DNA from: an uncultured Carboxylicivirga sp.
GTDB taxonomy: Bacteria > Bacteroidota > Bacteroidia > Bacteroidales > Marinilabiliaceae
Length of the DNA: 58,366 nucleotides
Direction: 5' to 3'
Assembly (NCBI GenBank): GCA_947491945.1
Contig: CANLLN010000029.1
Span: forward strand, 1-58,366
Positions 18,896 through 29,600 of this stretch are shown here, piece by piece. Made by a program: the position numbers and the translations under genes. A model generated the notes under the pieces. That model worked only from the letters and a program-made list of their open reading frames with translations, was not told where the DNA came from and did no database searches. Each line of letters starts with the position of its first letter. Position 1 is the stretch's first letter.

Positions 18896-20530
18896 TTAAA
18901 AAAACATAAAGTACATCGTGAAACAGGCAATTACGAGTAGCAGTGACAATACCCTGAAGTTCTTGTACAATACTACATTTTTCAACTCTTCCGACTCTTG
19001 TTTCCAAATGTCCAAGGTCCATGTATTTTGCTTCACCTTGTCTTCATCTGGCAAGTGCGTTGCTAAACTCACAATAACATTAACTATTACACTTAATACC
19101 AAAATGATTGGCGCTAATAATAAGAAATGAAGTTGTATTTCCATACCCAGCACATATTTGCTAATCATGATAATGGCTGCCAATAACAAACCTGACATCA
19201 AACCAAAGAAAGCCCCTTTTTCATTAGAACGCTTCCAGAACAATCCTAAGAAAAAAGTACCGACAATAGGCGGGGCCAAATACGACGTCACCTCCTGGTA
19301 ATAGGCTACTAAGGAATCAAACTGCTGAATGATGGGTGCCCAGAAAACTGCAAATACCAATACCAAAAATGAGGTAATCCGACCCACCCATACTAACTTC
19401 TTTCCATCTGCATTGGGATGAAAGCGTTTATAGAAGTCCATGGTGAACAGTGTCGAAACAGAACTCAGTGTCGCACTTAAGGTGGATGTTAATGCCGAAA
19501 TCATGGCTGCCAGAATAATGCCAATTAATCCAACCGGCAATAATTTTACAATCATACGTGGATAAACCTGGTCGGTATTAATGCCAAAGCCTGACTTTAA
19601 GGCACTACCATCTATCATTTCAAATGGCAGGTTTTCCACTCCAAATAAATTGATACCACGAGCAATTAATCCTGGCAATATGAAAATAAAGAGGGTAAAA
19701 AGGTACAGAAATCCAACAAACAAAACGCCTTTTCGGCCATGGTCAATGGTCTTAGCCGATAAAACCCGCTGCACCATCACCTGGTTATTACCCCAAAAAT
19801 AGAAGCCTAAAATGGGTATACCTATCCACATGCCTAGCCAAGGCACGGTTGGGTCACTCATGGGGCGGGTTAACTTTAACCATACGCCTTCATTGAAAAG
19901 GGTATATAATTCTTCCCATCCGCCTATTGAATCGAGTGCGAAGAAATACAGTATAGCCGATCCTACAATTAAAACTGCTGCCTGAATCATATCGGCGTTT
20001 ATGGCCGATGACAATCCACCAATAATTGTATAACTACCAGCTACAGCTGCCATAATAACAATAATGGTGAACAACTCTAAATCTGGAAAAATCAACTTGA
20101 TAATTAAGGCTCCTGTATATAGCGTTGCTGCCGCATCCAAAAATACATTTCCAAAAATGGTGATGAATGAAAAGTAATATCTCGACTTCTTATCGAATCG
20201 TCTCTCCAGAAATTCCGGCATGGTAAAAATCCCTGATTTTATATAAAAGGGAAGAAAGAACAGCCCAAAGAACACCATTACCAACACGGAGATCCAGTTA
20301 TAGTTGAATACGGCTATCCCACTAATAAATCCTTCGCCTGAATGTCCCATTAATGTGGAACTTGATACACTGGCTGCAAATAAGGAAAGACCTATCACCG
20401 GCCAGGTCATGCTTCGGCCTGCCAGGAAATAAGAGTCCGAGTCTGAACTCTTGCCATTCTTCAAAGCCCACCAAATGATGCCGACTAAAAAGATAACTAG
20501 GATGCTAATATCTATTGCACTAATATTCAT
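18896..20530 (-). CDS. sodium/solute symporter, SSS family (SGLT-like)
   Basis: Inner-membrane sodium-coupled transporter, probably for a mono- or small oligosaccharide. 544 residues with about 14 hydrophobic helices. Family features: the broken first core helix ASVSSSTLMGHSGEG (about 53-67), NADMIQAAVLIVG, and the later Ser-rich ALTSTLSATLSSVSTLFTMDFY segment that holds the Na2-site Ser/Thr pair in SGLT proteins. It lies 29 nt after GH130 and 12 nt before a sulfatase gene, all on one strand. The pairing with a cytoplasmic GH130 suggests it imports the sugar or disaccharide that GH130 processes. Substrate identity is not deducible. Confidence 0.92.
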   Translation of the reverse strand: MNISAIDISILVIFLVGIIWWALKNGKSSDSDSYFLAGRSMTWPVIGLSLFAASVSSSTLMGHSGEGFISGIAVFNYNWISVLVMVFFGLFFLPFYIKSGIFTMPEFLERRFDKKSRYYFSFITIFGNVFLDAAATLYTGALIIKLIFPDLELFTIIVIMAAVAGSYTIIGGLSSAINADMIQAAVLIVGSAILYFFALDSIGGWEELYTLFNEGVWLKLTRPMSDPTVPWLGMWIGIPILGFYFWGNNQVMVQRVLSAKTIDHGRKGVLFVGFLYLFTLFIFILPGLIARGINLFGVENLPFEMIDGSALKSGFGINTDQVYPRMIVKLLPVGLIGIILAAMISALTSTLSATLSSVSTLFTMDFYKRFHPNADGKKLVWVGRITSFLVLVFAVFWAPIIQQFDSLVAYYQEVTSYLAPPIVGTFFLGLFWKRSNEKGAFFGLMSGLLLAAIIMISKYVLGMEIQLHFLLLAPIILVLSVIVNVIVSLATHLPDEDKVKQNTWTLDIWKQESEELKNVVLYKNFRVLSLLLVIACFTMYFMFF

Positions 20531-20559
20531 AATATTGAAACTTTTTATGTGGATAACTC

Positions 20560-21573
20560 CTACTTCGTATTGTCTTTTATGAATTGTACCAACTCATGAA
20601 TATTAGCTGTAGCAGCACAACACCACTGATCTGAAGCTCCATAGTAAACATACAAGGTATCATCAACGATCACATTTCCTGTTGGGAAAACGACACCCCA
20701 TTTATATAAGCCGTTTTTCTCAATATCTGTTTCAGGTTCCAGAATAAAATCCTGAGTACGATACAGTATTTTAGTTGGATCTTCCAAATCTAACAGACAG
20801 GCTCCTAAGCGGTAAGTAAAATCCTTATCCACACCATGGTAAAGCATCAACCAGCCTTCATCTGTCCTAAGAGGTGGTGTGTTACCACCTACTTTCGGCT
20901 CCCACCACTCTTCACCTTTCAGCAATAATTTGCTTTCCACATTCCACGACATCATATCATCGGATGATTTAATCCAAATAGCAGGGGCATCAGTTCCATA
21001 TTCTTCACCTACATAATTTTTTGGACGGTGAAGCATGTAAAATTTACCATTTATCTTTTCAGGAAATAAAATAACGTCACGGTCATCAAGGCTTGGCTCT
21101 GTTAGTCTACCAACCTTTTTAAAGTTAACCAGGTCTTTTGAGATCGCTAAAGCAGTATTTCCAACATTCTCTCTTAAACACTTAGGGGCAAACTCACTTA
21201 ACTTAGGCGCTTCTATCTGGTCGTATTCATTCTTCCAATACTGTCCCGGAGGATAGGGGCGAAATGCATAAGTCATATAATACTCGTCGCCAAACTTAAC
21301 GACCCTTGGATCTTCAACAGAACCTGCATCATAACCATTAGGATCTGGCGTTAAAACAGGTTTATCCTGAACACGCTTGAAGTTAAAACCATCCTTACTT
21401 GTTGCTAACCCAATATGTATATGATGTTCCTTATCGTCACCTGCAGCTCTGTACAATAAATAAAATGTTCCATCTTCATACCAGACAGCAGGGTTAGTTG
21501 CAACTAAACTTTCCCACTCATTATCCGGATTAGGTGATAAAATTGGATTTCCTTCAAATTTCTTCAGCTTCAT
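20560..21573 (-). CDS. GH130-family glycosidase/phosphorylase, cytoplasmic
   Basis: GH130 enzymes act on beta-mannosides, by phosphorolysis or, in some subgroups, hydrolysis. 337 residues, no signal peptide, so probably cytoplasmic. Five-bladed-propeller motifs appear in order: NPILSPNPDNEWES, NPAVWYEDGTFYLLYRA, SVEDPRVVKFGDEYYMTY (the EDPR Asp is the family proton donor), a phosphate-side region near WWEPKVGGNTPP, and VVFPTGNVIVDDTLYVYYGASD near the C-terminus. It starts the operon GH130-symporter-sulfatase. The subgroup cannot be fixed by eye; a mannoside substrate is expected from the family but unproven, since no other mannan enzymes are here. Confidence 0.9.
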   Translation of the reverse strand: MKLKKFEGNPILSPNPDNEWESLVATNPAVWYEDGTFYLLYRAAGDDKEHHIHIGLATSKDGFNFKRVQDKPVLTPDPNGYDAGSVEDPRVVKFGDEYYMTYAFRPYPPGQYWKNEYDQIEAPKLSEFAPKCLRENVGNTALAISKDLVNFKKVGRLTEPSLDDRDVILFPEKINGKFYMLHRPKNYVGEEYGTDAPAIWIKSSDDMMSWNVESKLLLKGEEWWEPKVGGNTPPLRTDEGWLMLYHGVDKDFTYRLGACLLDLEDPTKILYRTQDFILEPETDIEKNGLYKWGVVFPTGNVIVDDTLYVYYGASDQWCCAATANIHELVQFIKDNTK

Positions 21574-21954
21574 CGTTATCTTCTTTAATTGTTATTTTTC
21601 CTATAGCTGTTTGGAGACATTATCCCAAACTGATAAGCCAAATATATTGGTCATTAAAGAAGATGTGGTTTTATAACTGGTCAAGGAGTTTCAAATGTTG
21701 TTCACCTATCTTTATATAATTACTAATGTGACATATAGATATGTGCATTTTTAATAATTAATCTTTTTCATTGCTATAATTACTTAATCATACTATCAAT
21801 TTCCTGAATAAACAATCCCTGTATTTCATTCCAGAATTATTAACTTCTTTTTATAATACTAAAAATAGGAGCTGAACTTAAACCAACTCCTATCAATATA
21901 ATTAAAATCCACTAACATCCTGAAAGATAATATTTTAATCTATGGTGCCGCAGT
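21574..21954. other. intergenic region, GH130 operon leader and terminator of region 2
   Basis: No gene seen. A TATATTTG match to the -7 box lies at 21639-21646 (minus strand), 66 nt before the GH130 start, without a clear TTG at proper spacing. The region also contains the terminator of the upstream glycan-binding gene at 21861-21894. Confidence 0.45.
21861..21894 (-). terminator. rho-independent terminator at end of the beta-glucan PUL
   Basis: ATAGGAG (21865-21871) pairs with CTCCTAT (21888-21894), followed on the minus strand by five T. It lies about 60 nt beyond the stop codon of the T9SS glycan-binding gene and separates region 2 from region 1. Confidence 0.6.
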
Positions 21955-23280
21955 TTACTTCTTAATAAGCTTAATAACTGAATCGCCTACTTTAACAATG
22001 TATACACCAACCTCTAAATTCGCGACTGAAATAGTACCGTTAGCAACTATAGCTTGCTTCACCATGGCCCCATGTACTCTGTATATTTCAAGTACAGCTC
22101 CCTCTGCAGCTCCACTAATATTCAAAACATCAGTTGCGGGATTAGGATAAACTGAAACATCTGACTCATCAATAGCATTAAGGCCAGTGGCCTGATCTTT
22201 ATAAAAATAGACGTTGTCAATATAAAAGGTGCCATAGGAGAAGTTACCTGGTGTTCCTTCTGTATCGAATTTGAACTGATAAATATCGTTAAACAGCATA
22301 TCAGGCTTGGCATTTGTGAAATAACTTATGGGTATATCCACGCTAGTCCATTGCTCCTGTGTTATTGTGCTAATATGGTATGCTGTCTCACCAGTATTCT
22401 GACTAATTGGCGAAGCTCTTAATTCTATTCCATCAGCCGTCCAGTAATCGAAATGCAAGTAATCTGCAGCAGAAACATCCATTGCATCGAAAGTGGTTCC
22501 CTGATAGTTCAGTTTCCCAAACTTCAATGTTGATCGACCATTAATATCGATTAAGGAGAACTCCGTACTTTGCCACCAACCCGGATTGTAATCCACATTA
22601 CCAGGCGCTATATAACTGTCACTAAAAATAGCGGTAACATCAGATTGGGAATGATTAGGAACTGGAGCATTAGTAGCGGGCAAAGGATCCACAGCTACCG
22701 CCGTACCAACAGGTCCGGTAATATTATCAAAGTACAGTTCTACACCATTAGTTATTGTTTTTTCTCCGCCAGCACCGTCATACCCTGGGAGAAAAAGAAC
22801 GTGCAGATATTCATCATTAGCACTAACCACACTGCCGTTCCAGGCCACACTAAAGTCAAGACTAATCGATTCCCATCCACTACCTGCAGTTGTAAAACCA
22901 ACTTCCACACTTGAACCTCCATTTAAAGACGATTCGAGCTTTATTATACCTCCTGCCACTTCAGTCGTATAAACGTCAAAAGTTACTGTTTTATCTACCC
23001 CTGTCAGATCAATGTAATTGCCGATTAACTTTATTTTAACAAGCTGCCATTGTTTAGGGCCATCCTGGTCCCACGCTACGGTAGGGCCACTTTCAATATA
23101 TTTAAGCACTTGTCCATGAGTGCCACTAGCATCAGGATCACTGACAATTTCAGCTTGTCCGCCATCACCTGTTAATAAGTTAGCGCCATAATCGGATTCG
23201 AAATCCAAGGGTAGCGTCTGAGCCATCGTCATACAAACTGTCAGTATGAGCATTGTAAAAATTGTAGAGATTCTTTTCAT
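21955..23280 (-). CDS. T9SS-secreted two-module glycan-binding protein
   Basis: 441 residues with a signal peptide (about 1-20, TMAQ). Two beta-sandwich-like modules follow: about 22-195 (LPLDFESDYGANLLTG ... ELYFDNITGP) and about 208-365 (SDSYIAPGNVDYNPGW ... GTFYIDNVYFYKD). Both end with an F-x-DN(I/V) strand as in carbohydrate-binding modules. Residues about 375-441 are a T9SS tail (VYPNPATDVLNIS ... VIKLIKK). No catalytic motif is visible, so a surface glycan-binding role is inferred. It is last in the beta-glucan PUL. The 253-nt gap to GH3 could allow a separate promoter, but none was recognised. Confidence 0.75.
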   Translation of the reverse strand: MKRISTIFTMLILTVCMTMAQTLPLDFESDYGANLLTGDGGQAEIVSDPDASGTHGQVLKYIESGPTVAWDQDGPKQWQLVKIKLIGNYIDLTGVDKTVTFDVYTTEVAGGIIKLESSLNGGSSVEVGFTTAGSGWESISLDFSVAWNGSVVSANDEYLHVLFLPGYDGAGGEKTITNGVELYFDNITGPVGTAVAVDPLPATNAPVPNHSQSDVTAIFSDSYIAPGNVDYNPGWWQSTEFSLIDINGRSTLKFGKLNYQGTTFDAMDVSAADYLHFDYWTADGIELRASPISQNTGETAYHISTITQEQWTSVDIPISYFTNAKPDMLFNDIYQFKFDTEGTPGNFSYGTFYIDNVYFYKDQATGLNAIDESDVSVYPNPATDVLNISGAAEGAVLEIYRVHGAMVKQAIVANGTISVANLEVGVYIVKVGDSVIKLIKK

Positions 23281-23533
23281 GATTTTTGTTTTAAGAATTT
23301 ATTAAACTGATCTACTCCTCGTCAGGAATCTTCTTCTTGAAATCAATTCACCAGGCCACATCACTGTTGCCAACCTACCATTTCAACACTCACATTCTTT
23401 CACTTACATGCACACGCAAACTCAAACCCCAAGGGTCAACAAAAAAACAGTGAACCGGAAATAAACATCTGGAGTAAGAGGAAAAGTAACTAGCTGTTAA
23501 ACCAATTATCTTTACCTCTAACATTATAGCTAA

Positions 23534-25858
23534 TTAGAACCTTCTAAAAGGACATGTCCATCTGCCACTTTGAGTAGCATTAATCATTACAACCTCGCTA
23601 CCAACCTGCACCTTAAAGTCCCCTTCTTCCAATACCCATTCACCAGCCAGATTAACAAAGGCTAAATCAGACGCCTTCACTTTTATTTGAACTGTCTTGG
23701 TTTCATTAGGACTCAGCTCAATTTTATCAAACCCACGCAAACGACGATTATCAGGTGTAATGGAAGCATACAAATCTGATGCAAATAGCAGCACAGATTC
23801 TTTTCCTGTTCTCTTTCCGGTATTGGTTACATCAACAGAAAAAGTTAGTGTGTCTGATGGTGTAAACTCAGGCTTATCAACCTTCAAATTACTGTATTCA
23901 AATGTTGTATAGCTCAACCCATGACCGAAGCCATATTGTAAATCCTGAACAGCACCGTAATTATAGGCACCTTGCATCTCCGTCCTGTTCTCAGCTGGTT
24001 TATAATCATAATTCATCAATGAATTGGGATGCTTGGGGTATGTATAAGGCAGTTTACCCGATGGATTAGTAACGCCAAATAAAATGTCAGCAGTCACATC
24101 TCCTCCGAATGTTCCCGGAAGGTAGGTTTGCACTATAGCTCCGGCTAATGGCTCTATATCCGAAATGGTACGCGGGCGTCCTTCATTCAATACCAATATG
24201 ATTGGTTTACCTGTTTGAGCTAAGGCCTTAACTAAATCTTGTTGATTTTGCGATAAAGACAGATTGTTCAGATCGCCGGGTTTCTCGGTATAGGTGTTTT
24301 CTCCTATACAAGCGACGATTACATCAACATTTCTGGCAGCATTTACAGCCTCGGCGATATTAGTCGTTTCTTCTTTCCACCAGGCATCCATTTTGTAAGA
24401 TACCCCAGGTGCATACACCACATCATTAGCATGTTTCTTAATTGAGGTTAAGAAGGTATTGTGGTTATCAATGAATTGTTCGACCTTTTCGCCTTGCCAC
24501 GAAAGGGTCCAGCCACCTTGCAAGGTGCGCATTGAGTGCGCATTGGGTCCTGTCACCAATACTCGTAGCTTAGGCGATAGGGGCAAAAGGTTTTCAACAT
24601 TTTTTAGTAAAGTGATTGACTCTTCTGCAGCTCTTCGTGCCTCATCCTGATGGTCTATGCTGGCAAACTTCTCATAACCAGCGTAATCAAACACGGGTTT
24701 TTCAAATAGTCCAAGACGATATTTTAAAAGCAAAATACGACGCACAGCGTCATCCAGACGAGACATTGATATTTCACCTTCATTGATTAATTCGATAAAA
24801 TAGTCGGTATAATCCACATCATAAGGTACCATGGCCATGTCAATACCTGCATTAAAAGCTATTTTGATGGCCTCTTTATCGCTTTTAGCAATACGGTCAC
24901 GTTCGTAAAGATTATTAATATCCTGCCAGTCTGTTACCACCACGCCATCAAACTGCAGGTCTTCTTTCAACATTTTTGTTAGCAGATTATAACTGGCATG
25001 AACCGACTCTCCATTCACAATACCTGAGTTAACCATTACTGTAAGGGCTCCGGCCTCCACAGCCCTCACAAAAGGCTCGTAATGTTTCTCTACCAGTTCA
25101 TGTAATGGGATATTGGCAGGCGTTCTATCCTTACCATTTACAGGAGTACCATAGCCCATATAGTGTTTCAGGCAGGCTGCAACATGGTGTTCATCTACTA
25201 CATCTCTATCAGCCCCCTGGTAGCCTTTTATCACTTCCTTTCCCAACTCTGAAATGAGATACACATCCTCGCCAAAAGTTTCCCAAATTCTCGGCCACGC
25301 AGCATTACGCCCCAAGTCTAGTACTGGCGAAAAATTCCATGGCAGATTTGATGCTCGTGTTTCGTACGCTGTGTTTTCAGCACCTTTTCGTACCAAATCT
25401 CTGTTGAATGTGGCTGCCTGTCCAATTTGCTGAGGTAAGAAAGTAGCCTTTTGTGTGTAGGTGGTTCCGTGTATGGCATCAATACCATAAATCACAGGAA
25501 TACCTGTTGCTTCAATGGCTATCTCCTGAATGCGGCTGACCACAGCTTGCCATTCATCCAGTGTTAGTGGTGTATTGGTCGCCGTATTAAGTATAGAGCC
25601 CGTTTTCCGATTGACTAATACGTCATTTAGCATCACTTCGTCCAGTTTAAACGGAAAGTGACTTGAATATACATTCTCACCTTCTCCAATCACATCGAGA
25701 GTAAATTGGGCTGTTTGCCCCACTTTTTCTTCAATAGTCATTTGAGTCAAGAGCGCCTCAATTTCTTTATGATAAGGGGAATGACTTTCTTTCTGACCGC
25801 AGGATATAAAAGAGATAGTTAATGATATGACAGTAACTATTGCGAGTACATTTTTCAT
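23534..25858 (-). CDS. GH3 family beta-glucosidase, lipoprotein
   Basis: Releases glucose from beta-gluco-oligosaccharides at the envelope. 774 residues, normal for three-domain GH3. Lipobox FISC (Cys20). The N-terminal barrel carries GIDAIHG, KHYMGYG (about 231-237) and the nucleophile Asp310 in VVVTDWQD. The alpha/beta sandwich follows (PLSPKLRVLVTGPNA, IVACIGENTYTEKPGD), then an FnIII-like C-terminal domain from about 680. It sits among GH5, PKD lipoproteins and SusC/D on the same strand, which fits processing of beta-1,3/1,6-glucan oligomers. Specificity for laminarin products is inferred from context. Confidence 0.93.
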   Translation of the reverse strand: MKNVLAIVTVISLTISFISCGQKESHSPYHKEIEALLTQMTIEEKVGQTAQFTLDVIGEGENVYSSHFPFKLDEVMLNDVLVNRKTGSILNTATNTPLTLDEWQAVVSRIQEIAIEATGIPVIYGIDAIHGTTYTQKATFLPQQIGQAATFNRDLVRKGAENTAYETRASNLPWNFSPVLDLGRNAAWPRIWETFGEDVYLISELGKEVIKGYQGADRDVVDEHHVAACLKHYMGYGTPVNGKDRTPANIPLHELVEKHYEPFVRAVEAGALTVMVNSGIVNGESVHASYNLLTKMLKEDLQFDGVVVTDWQDINNLYERDRIAKSDKEAIKIAFNAGIDMAMVPYDVDYTDYFIELINEGEISMSRLDDAVRRILLLKYRLGLFEKPVFDYAGYEKFASIDHQDEARRAAEESITLLKNVENLLPLSPKLRVLVTGPNAHSMRTLQGGWTLSWQGEKVEQFIDNHNTFLTSIKKHANDVVYAPGVSYKMDAWWKEETTNIAEAVNAARNVDVIVACIGENTYTEKPGDLNNLSLSQNQQDLVKALAQTGKPIILVLNEGRPRTISDIEPLAGAIVQTYLPGTFGGDVTADILFGVTNPSGKLPYTYPKHPNSLMNYDYKPAENRTEMQGAYNYGAVQDLQYGFGHGLSYTTFEYSNLKVDKPEFTPSDTLTFSVDVTNTGKRTGKESVLLFASDLYASITPDNRRLRGFDKIELSPNETKTVQIKVKASDLAFVNLAGEWVLEEGDFKVQVGSEVVMINATQSGRWTCPFRRF

Positions 25859-25991
25859 TGTTTCTTAATTCTAGATATGAGACAGAACCCGGAAAGTATT
25901 CATCAGGCTCCATTAATTGGTTTAATTGAAATCGAATCTTTATAATGTTTTCAATTGAGTTTCTTCAACTCAATTAGTAATTAATGTAGGT

Positions 25992-26651
25992 TCAGTTGAG
26001 CGTAATGGTGATGACAGCGCTCTGTGTGGTTTGTCCCCTGCTATCTTTGGCTTCTACATACCAACTCAGATTTCCTGCATTCAGATGGCTTGTATACGAT
26101 GTACCTTCAATACCTTCTTTCAGCAATGAAAAGCCATTAGCAGCATCTTGTTGAATGTATAAGTCGTAGGTGATGGTTCCTGTGCCGGCAGATGAGGCAT
26201 TCCAACTAAAAGTAACATCACCAGCTGGCATATCTGCTTTAGGAGCTATGAGTGCAGGTCTGGAAGGCAGCACTCCACTCTCTCCTTCACCAATTGTACT
26301 AAAAGAATTAATTTCACTTTTAGTGCTCGAAGTTCCATCGTAGGCCTCTATCTGCCAATAGTACTTTGCGGCTATATTTAACTCCTGAGAAAGGGTATAA
26401 CCAGGGTTTTGAAGATTATCACCTGCAATACTCAAATTATCCTGTGTTGTTCCAAACCAAAATGTGTACGTAAGGTCATCCTGCTCCGGATCGCTTGCTT
26501 CCCAAGTAAAAGATGGTTGCAATGACTCGCAGGTTTCTCCGTCAGCGGGTGAAAGTAGTATTGGTTGGGTGGGTGGCAAATTGGGATCCTTTGATTTACT
26601 ACAACCCAATAGAACTGTCACTATACTAAATATCATTATTTGTGTTCGCAT
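25992..26651 (-). CDS. FnIII-like surface lipoprotein
   Basis: A frame opens further upstream at 26714, but that would overlap the GH5 gene and add a non-signal N-terminus. The ATG at 26651 gives MRTQIMIFSIVTVLLGC with a lipobox at Cys17, so I chose it (219 residues). Two FnIII-like modules follow: PPTQPILLSPADGETCESLQ to FST (about 25-120) and PSRPALIAPKADMPAG to the C-terminus (about 128-219). No catalytic motif. It lies 22 nt after GH5. A spacer or glycan-binding surface protein of the PUL is the likely role; function is inferred. Confidence 0.7.
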   Translation of the reverse strand: MRTQIMIFSIVTVLLGCSKSKDPNLPPTQPILLSPADGETCESLQPSFTWEASDPEQDDLTYTFWFGTTQDNLSIAGDNLQNPGYTLSQELNIAAKYYWQIEAYDGTSSTKSEINSFSTIGEGESGVLPSRPALIAPKADMPAGDVTFSWNASSAGTGTITYDLYIQQDAANGFSLLKEGIEGTSYTSHLNAGNLSWYVEAKDSRGQTTQSAVITITLN

Positions 26652-26673
26652 AATTTTTCCGTATGAAGAGGGG

Positions 26674-29600
26674 TTATTGCACAATAAATCGCATGGTTTC
26701 TTCCATGCAATCATTAGATATCTTTAAAAGGTAGATACCCTTTTTTAGCTGACTCACATTTACCTTAATCTTATTATTGGATGCATACCGTCGTTGCGAT
26801 AGCAGGTGCTGCCCACTAATTGAAAAGATTTCCAATGAATACACTTCTTCCTCAATATTTGCAGGGCAATTGATTGACAGCACTCCAGTTGTTACAGGAT
26901 TAGGATAAACTGCCAGGGAATTAATAGCAAATGATAGCATACCATCTTCAGAACACTGGTTGCTATCCATCAGACTAGCAACATAATGACCTGTTGACAG
27001 GTTGTTTAGTGTGAATGTGGCCGATTGACTTGCATATTTTTCTCCATTTAGCTCAATGGTGTATGGCGCCTGGCCACCCTGAATCGTAATGGTTACATCG
27101 TTTCCTGCGACAGTTGCGGCACCCTTTAGAGCTTCTGCCTGATTTAATACAACTGTATAATGACCTTTGTAATGATTAACCGATGTAGCAAGAAGTTTAT
27201 ATTCGCCGGCTGCTAAATCAGATATCGTGTATGCCATGTTCTGGCTTATCGGATGTGAACTGCCGTCATCTAAAGTGACCGTTATAGGGGCCACTTTGCT
27301 CAATATCGTTATGCTCCCATCATCTAACTGGTAGCATGATGGGGATACATACGATATTTGAAAATTATTAGCAGAAAATATTTCTTCAGCATCATCGGAG
27401 ATAATTTCCCCAACCTGTTTAAATTCAAACCAGTTAAGATTATGCTCTTGTTGTTCTACTTTAAATCGTAGGATATAATTGCCTTTATTTAATAATAAAG
27501 AAGGTCCTTTTTGCGTTTGCCAGGTACTCCAACCACCCGTGCTGCTCAAATTAATTGTGGCAAGCGATTCAAATGTTTCACCATTATCGCTGCTTAACCA
27601 CATGGATAGCTTTGGTGCATTATTTTGCGATGCAACGCGCATACTTAAATCATAATAGGCTGTGTTTTGAACCGTAATCAGATAGTCCAAATAATAACCA
27701 TCGCGAGCATATGATGAGTTTTGACCTCCTCCGGCGTCAGAACAATTCTCAAAAGTAAAACCATAATTAAAGTGAAAATCTTCAGCTTCTATTTTGCCCG
27801 GCACCGGATGACGCATTGGCAAATTATTCTGCACCGACATATTTGTAAAACTACCTAAGGTCTGTGTTCCGGCTTTAACGCTAGTTCCATTATAGGATAA
27901 TAATAGCTCATCAAAATAAGTAAAAGCAGAAGCCGTGGATAATTGCAGTACCTTGGAATTCTCAGAACTGATCTTAACCTCAACTAATTGATAATTTGTT
28001 CCATCTTTGTCAGCTAAAATAAAATCATCTAACTGCAGACTGCTGGCCGATGTCACCTCCTTATTAAGCGTCAGGTAAACCTCGGTTCCTGCGATGTTGG
28101 ACGCTGCCGAAAAAGCGTTGAACTCAACATTACTGATTGGCTGTGGGTTAACAAATTCAAAATAATTGAGATTGGCACCTCCCTGTTCAAAATAGAACAC
28201 CAGCTTCACCTCCCCGGCTGGTAATATAATATCATCAAAAGCCGATGTTGCCCACGTTTCGTAGTTAGCAGTTGATGGTAATTCCAGTGCAGATGTTATA
28301 TCCAGGCCATTGGCCATTAATTTTATTTTTGCCGTATTACCGGCATGTCGAATATTTAATGTATATGACTGCTCCAAGTCATTATTAATCGTGTACTGTA
28401 GCCATTCCTTATCTGCCGTCCAACCAACATTATAAGGGGCTTCCACAAATGAGCCATCCTGATTGGTGTCGCTACTGTGCTGAATATCGACCCCATCGCT
28501 GCGATAGGCCCAACCGGTATTCCAGTCGGTATAATCGGTCACCTGGCTTAGGTTGGCTGTATCGGTATCCCAGTAGGCATAACCATTACGTCCCAGGTCA
28601 TAGTCAGCAAACCAGGTTCTCTCGCCAACATTGTGCTGTTTATAGGGCTTTGTATCATAGGTATGTGGCTGACGAATCATGGCATCAATCACATCATGCA
28701 TCACACGCACATTTTCTATTTTATGATTATTGGCCCATTCGGTTACCGCATCAATAGCTGCCTGACCTGTCACATCATCTGATGTGGCACTGGTTCTCCA
28801 GCCATCAATAAGTTTTTTGTAGGATTCAGGCTCTTCAACATACATTACATTGTTGATACCATTCTTTTTAACCGGCCACCACGACCAGCCAATGTCCTTG
28901 CTTTCGCATAACTGAATCAGATGCGTGTACCATACATTGGAATTTTCGCCACTCTCGCCCAACCAAAGTGGCACATTGTGCTGTACACTTCTTTCGATGA
29001 TCCAATCAAGTGAGTTGGCATCTACATTATTCCAATATTTATGAAAGCTAATGACTAAGTTATCGTCCCACAGAGGGTAAGGTAGTCCATCGTAGTTATT
29101 AGCCCAATCGTTACCTTCCAGAAAGATTATGTGATTATCACCTGTTGAACGGATAGCATCCGTACATTCTTCAAGTAAACTCCACAGCATTTCATTGCCA
29201 TTATCCTTGAGTTCACTCCAGTTGGTTTCATTCAATAGGTCGTAGCCGCCTATCCAGGGTTCATCTTTATAACGTTCGGCCAACTTTTTCCATAAAGCCA
29301 CCATCTTATGTCGGTTATTCACATCCTCCCACAAAGATGGTTTGCTGTCGTCGTAATCACTGATGTCAGCATTACGACCTTGCCCGCCTGGTGCCGCATG
29401 CAAATCTAATATGAGGTACATATTATTTGCTTTGCACCAGCTTAACACATCGTCCACACGGTCGAAACCACTTTGATGCCAGGTGTAATTTTTAGCACCT
29501 AAATCAGTAGCACTTTCTTCTTCAATTGGTGGGGTAAACTGGTTGTAGTGCATGGCCAGGCGGAGGCTATTGAACCCCCATTTGGCCATCGAGTCCACAT

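Noticed and set aside
21639-21646. Full promoter upstream of GH130
   Set aside because: The -7-like TATATTTG has no TTG element at 19-21 nt; the nearest is about 35 nt away.
26652-26714. Longer N-terminus of the FnIII lipoprotein
   Set aside because: It would overlap the GH5 gene and place the lipobox signal internally.
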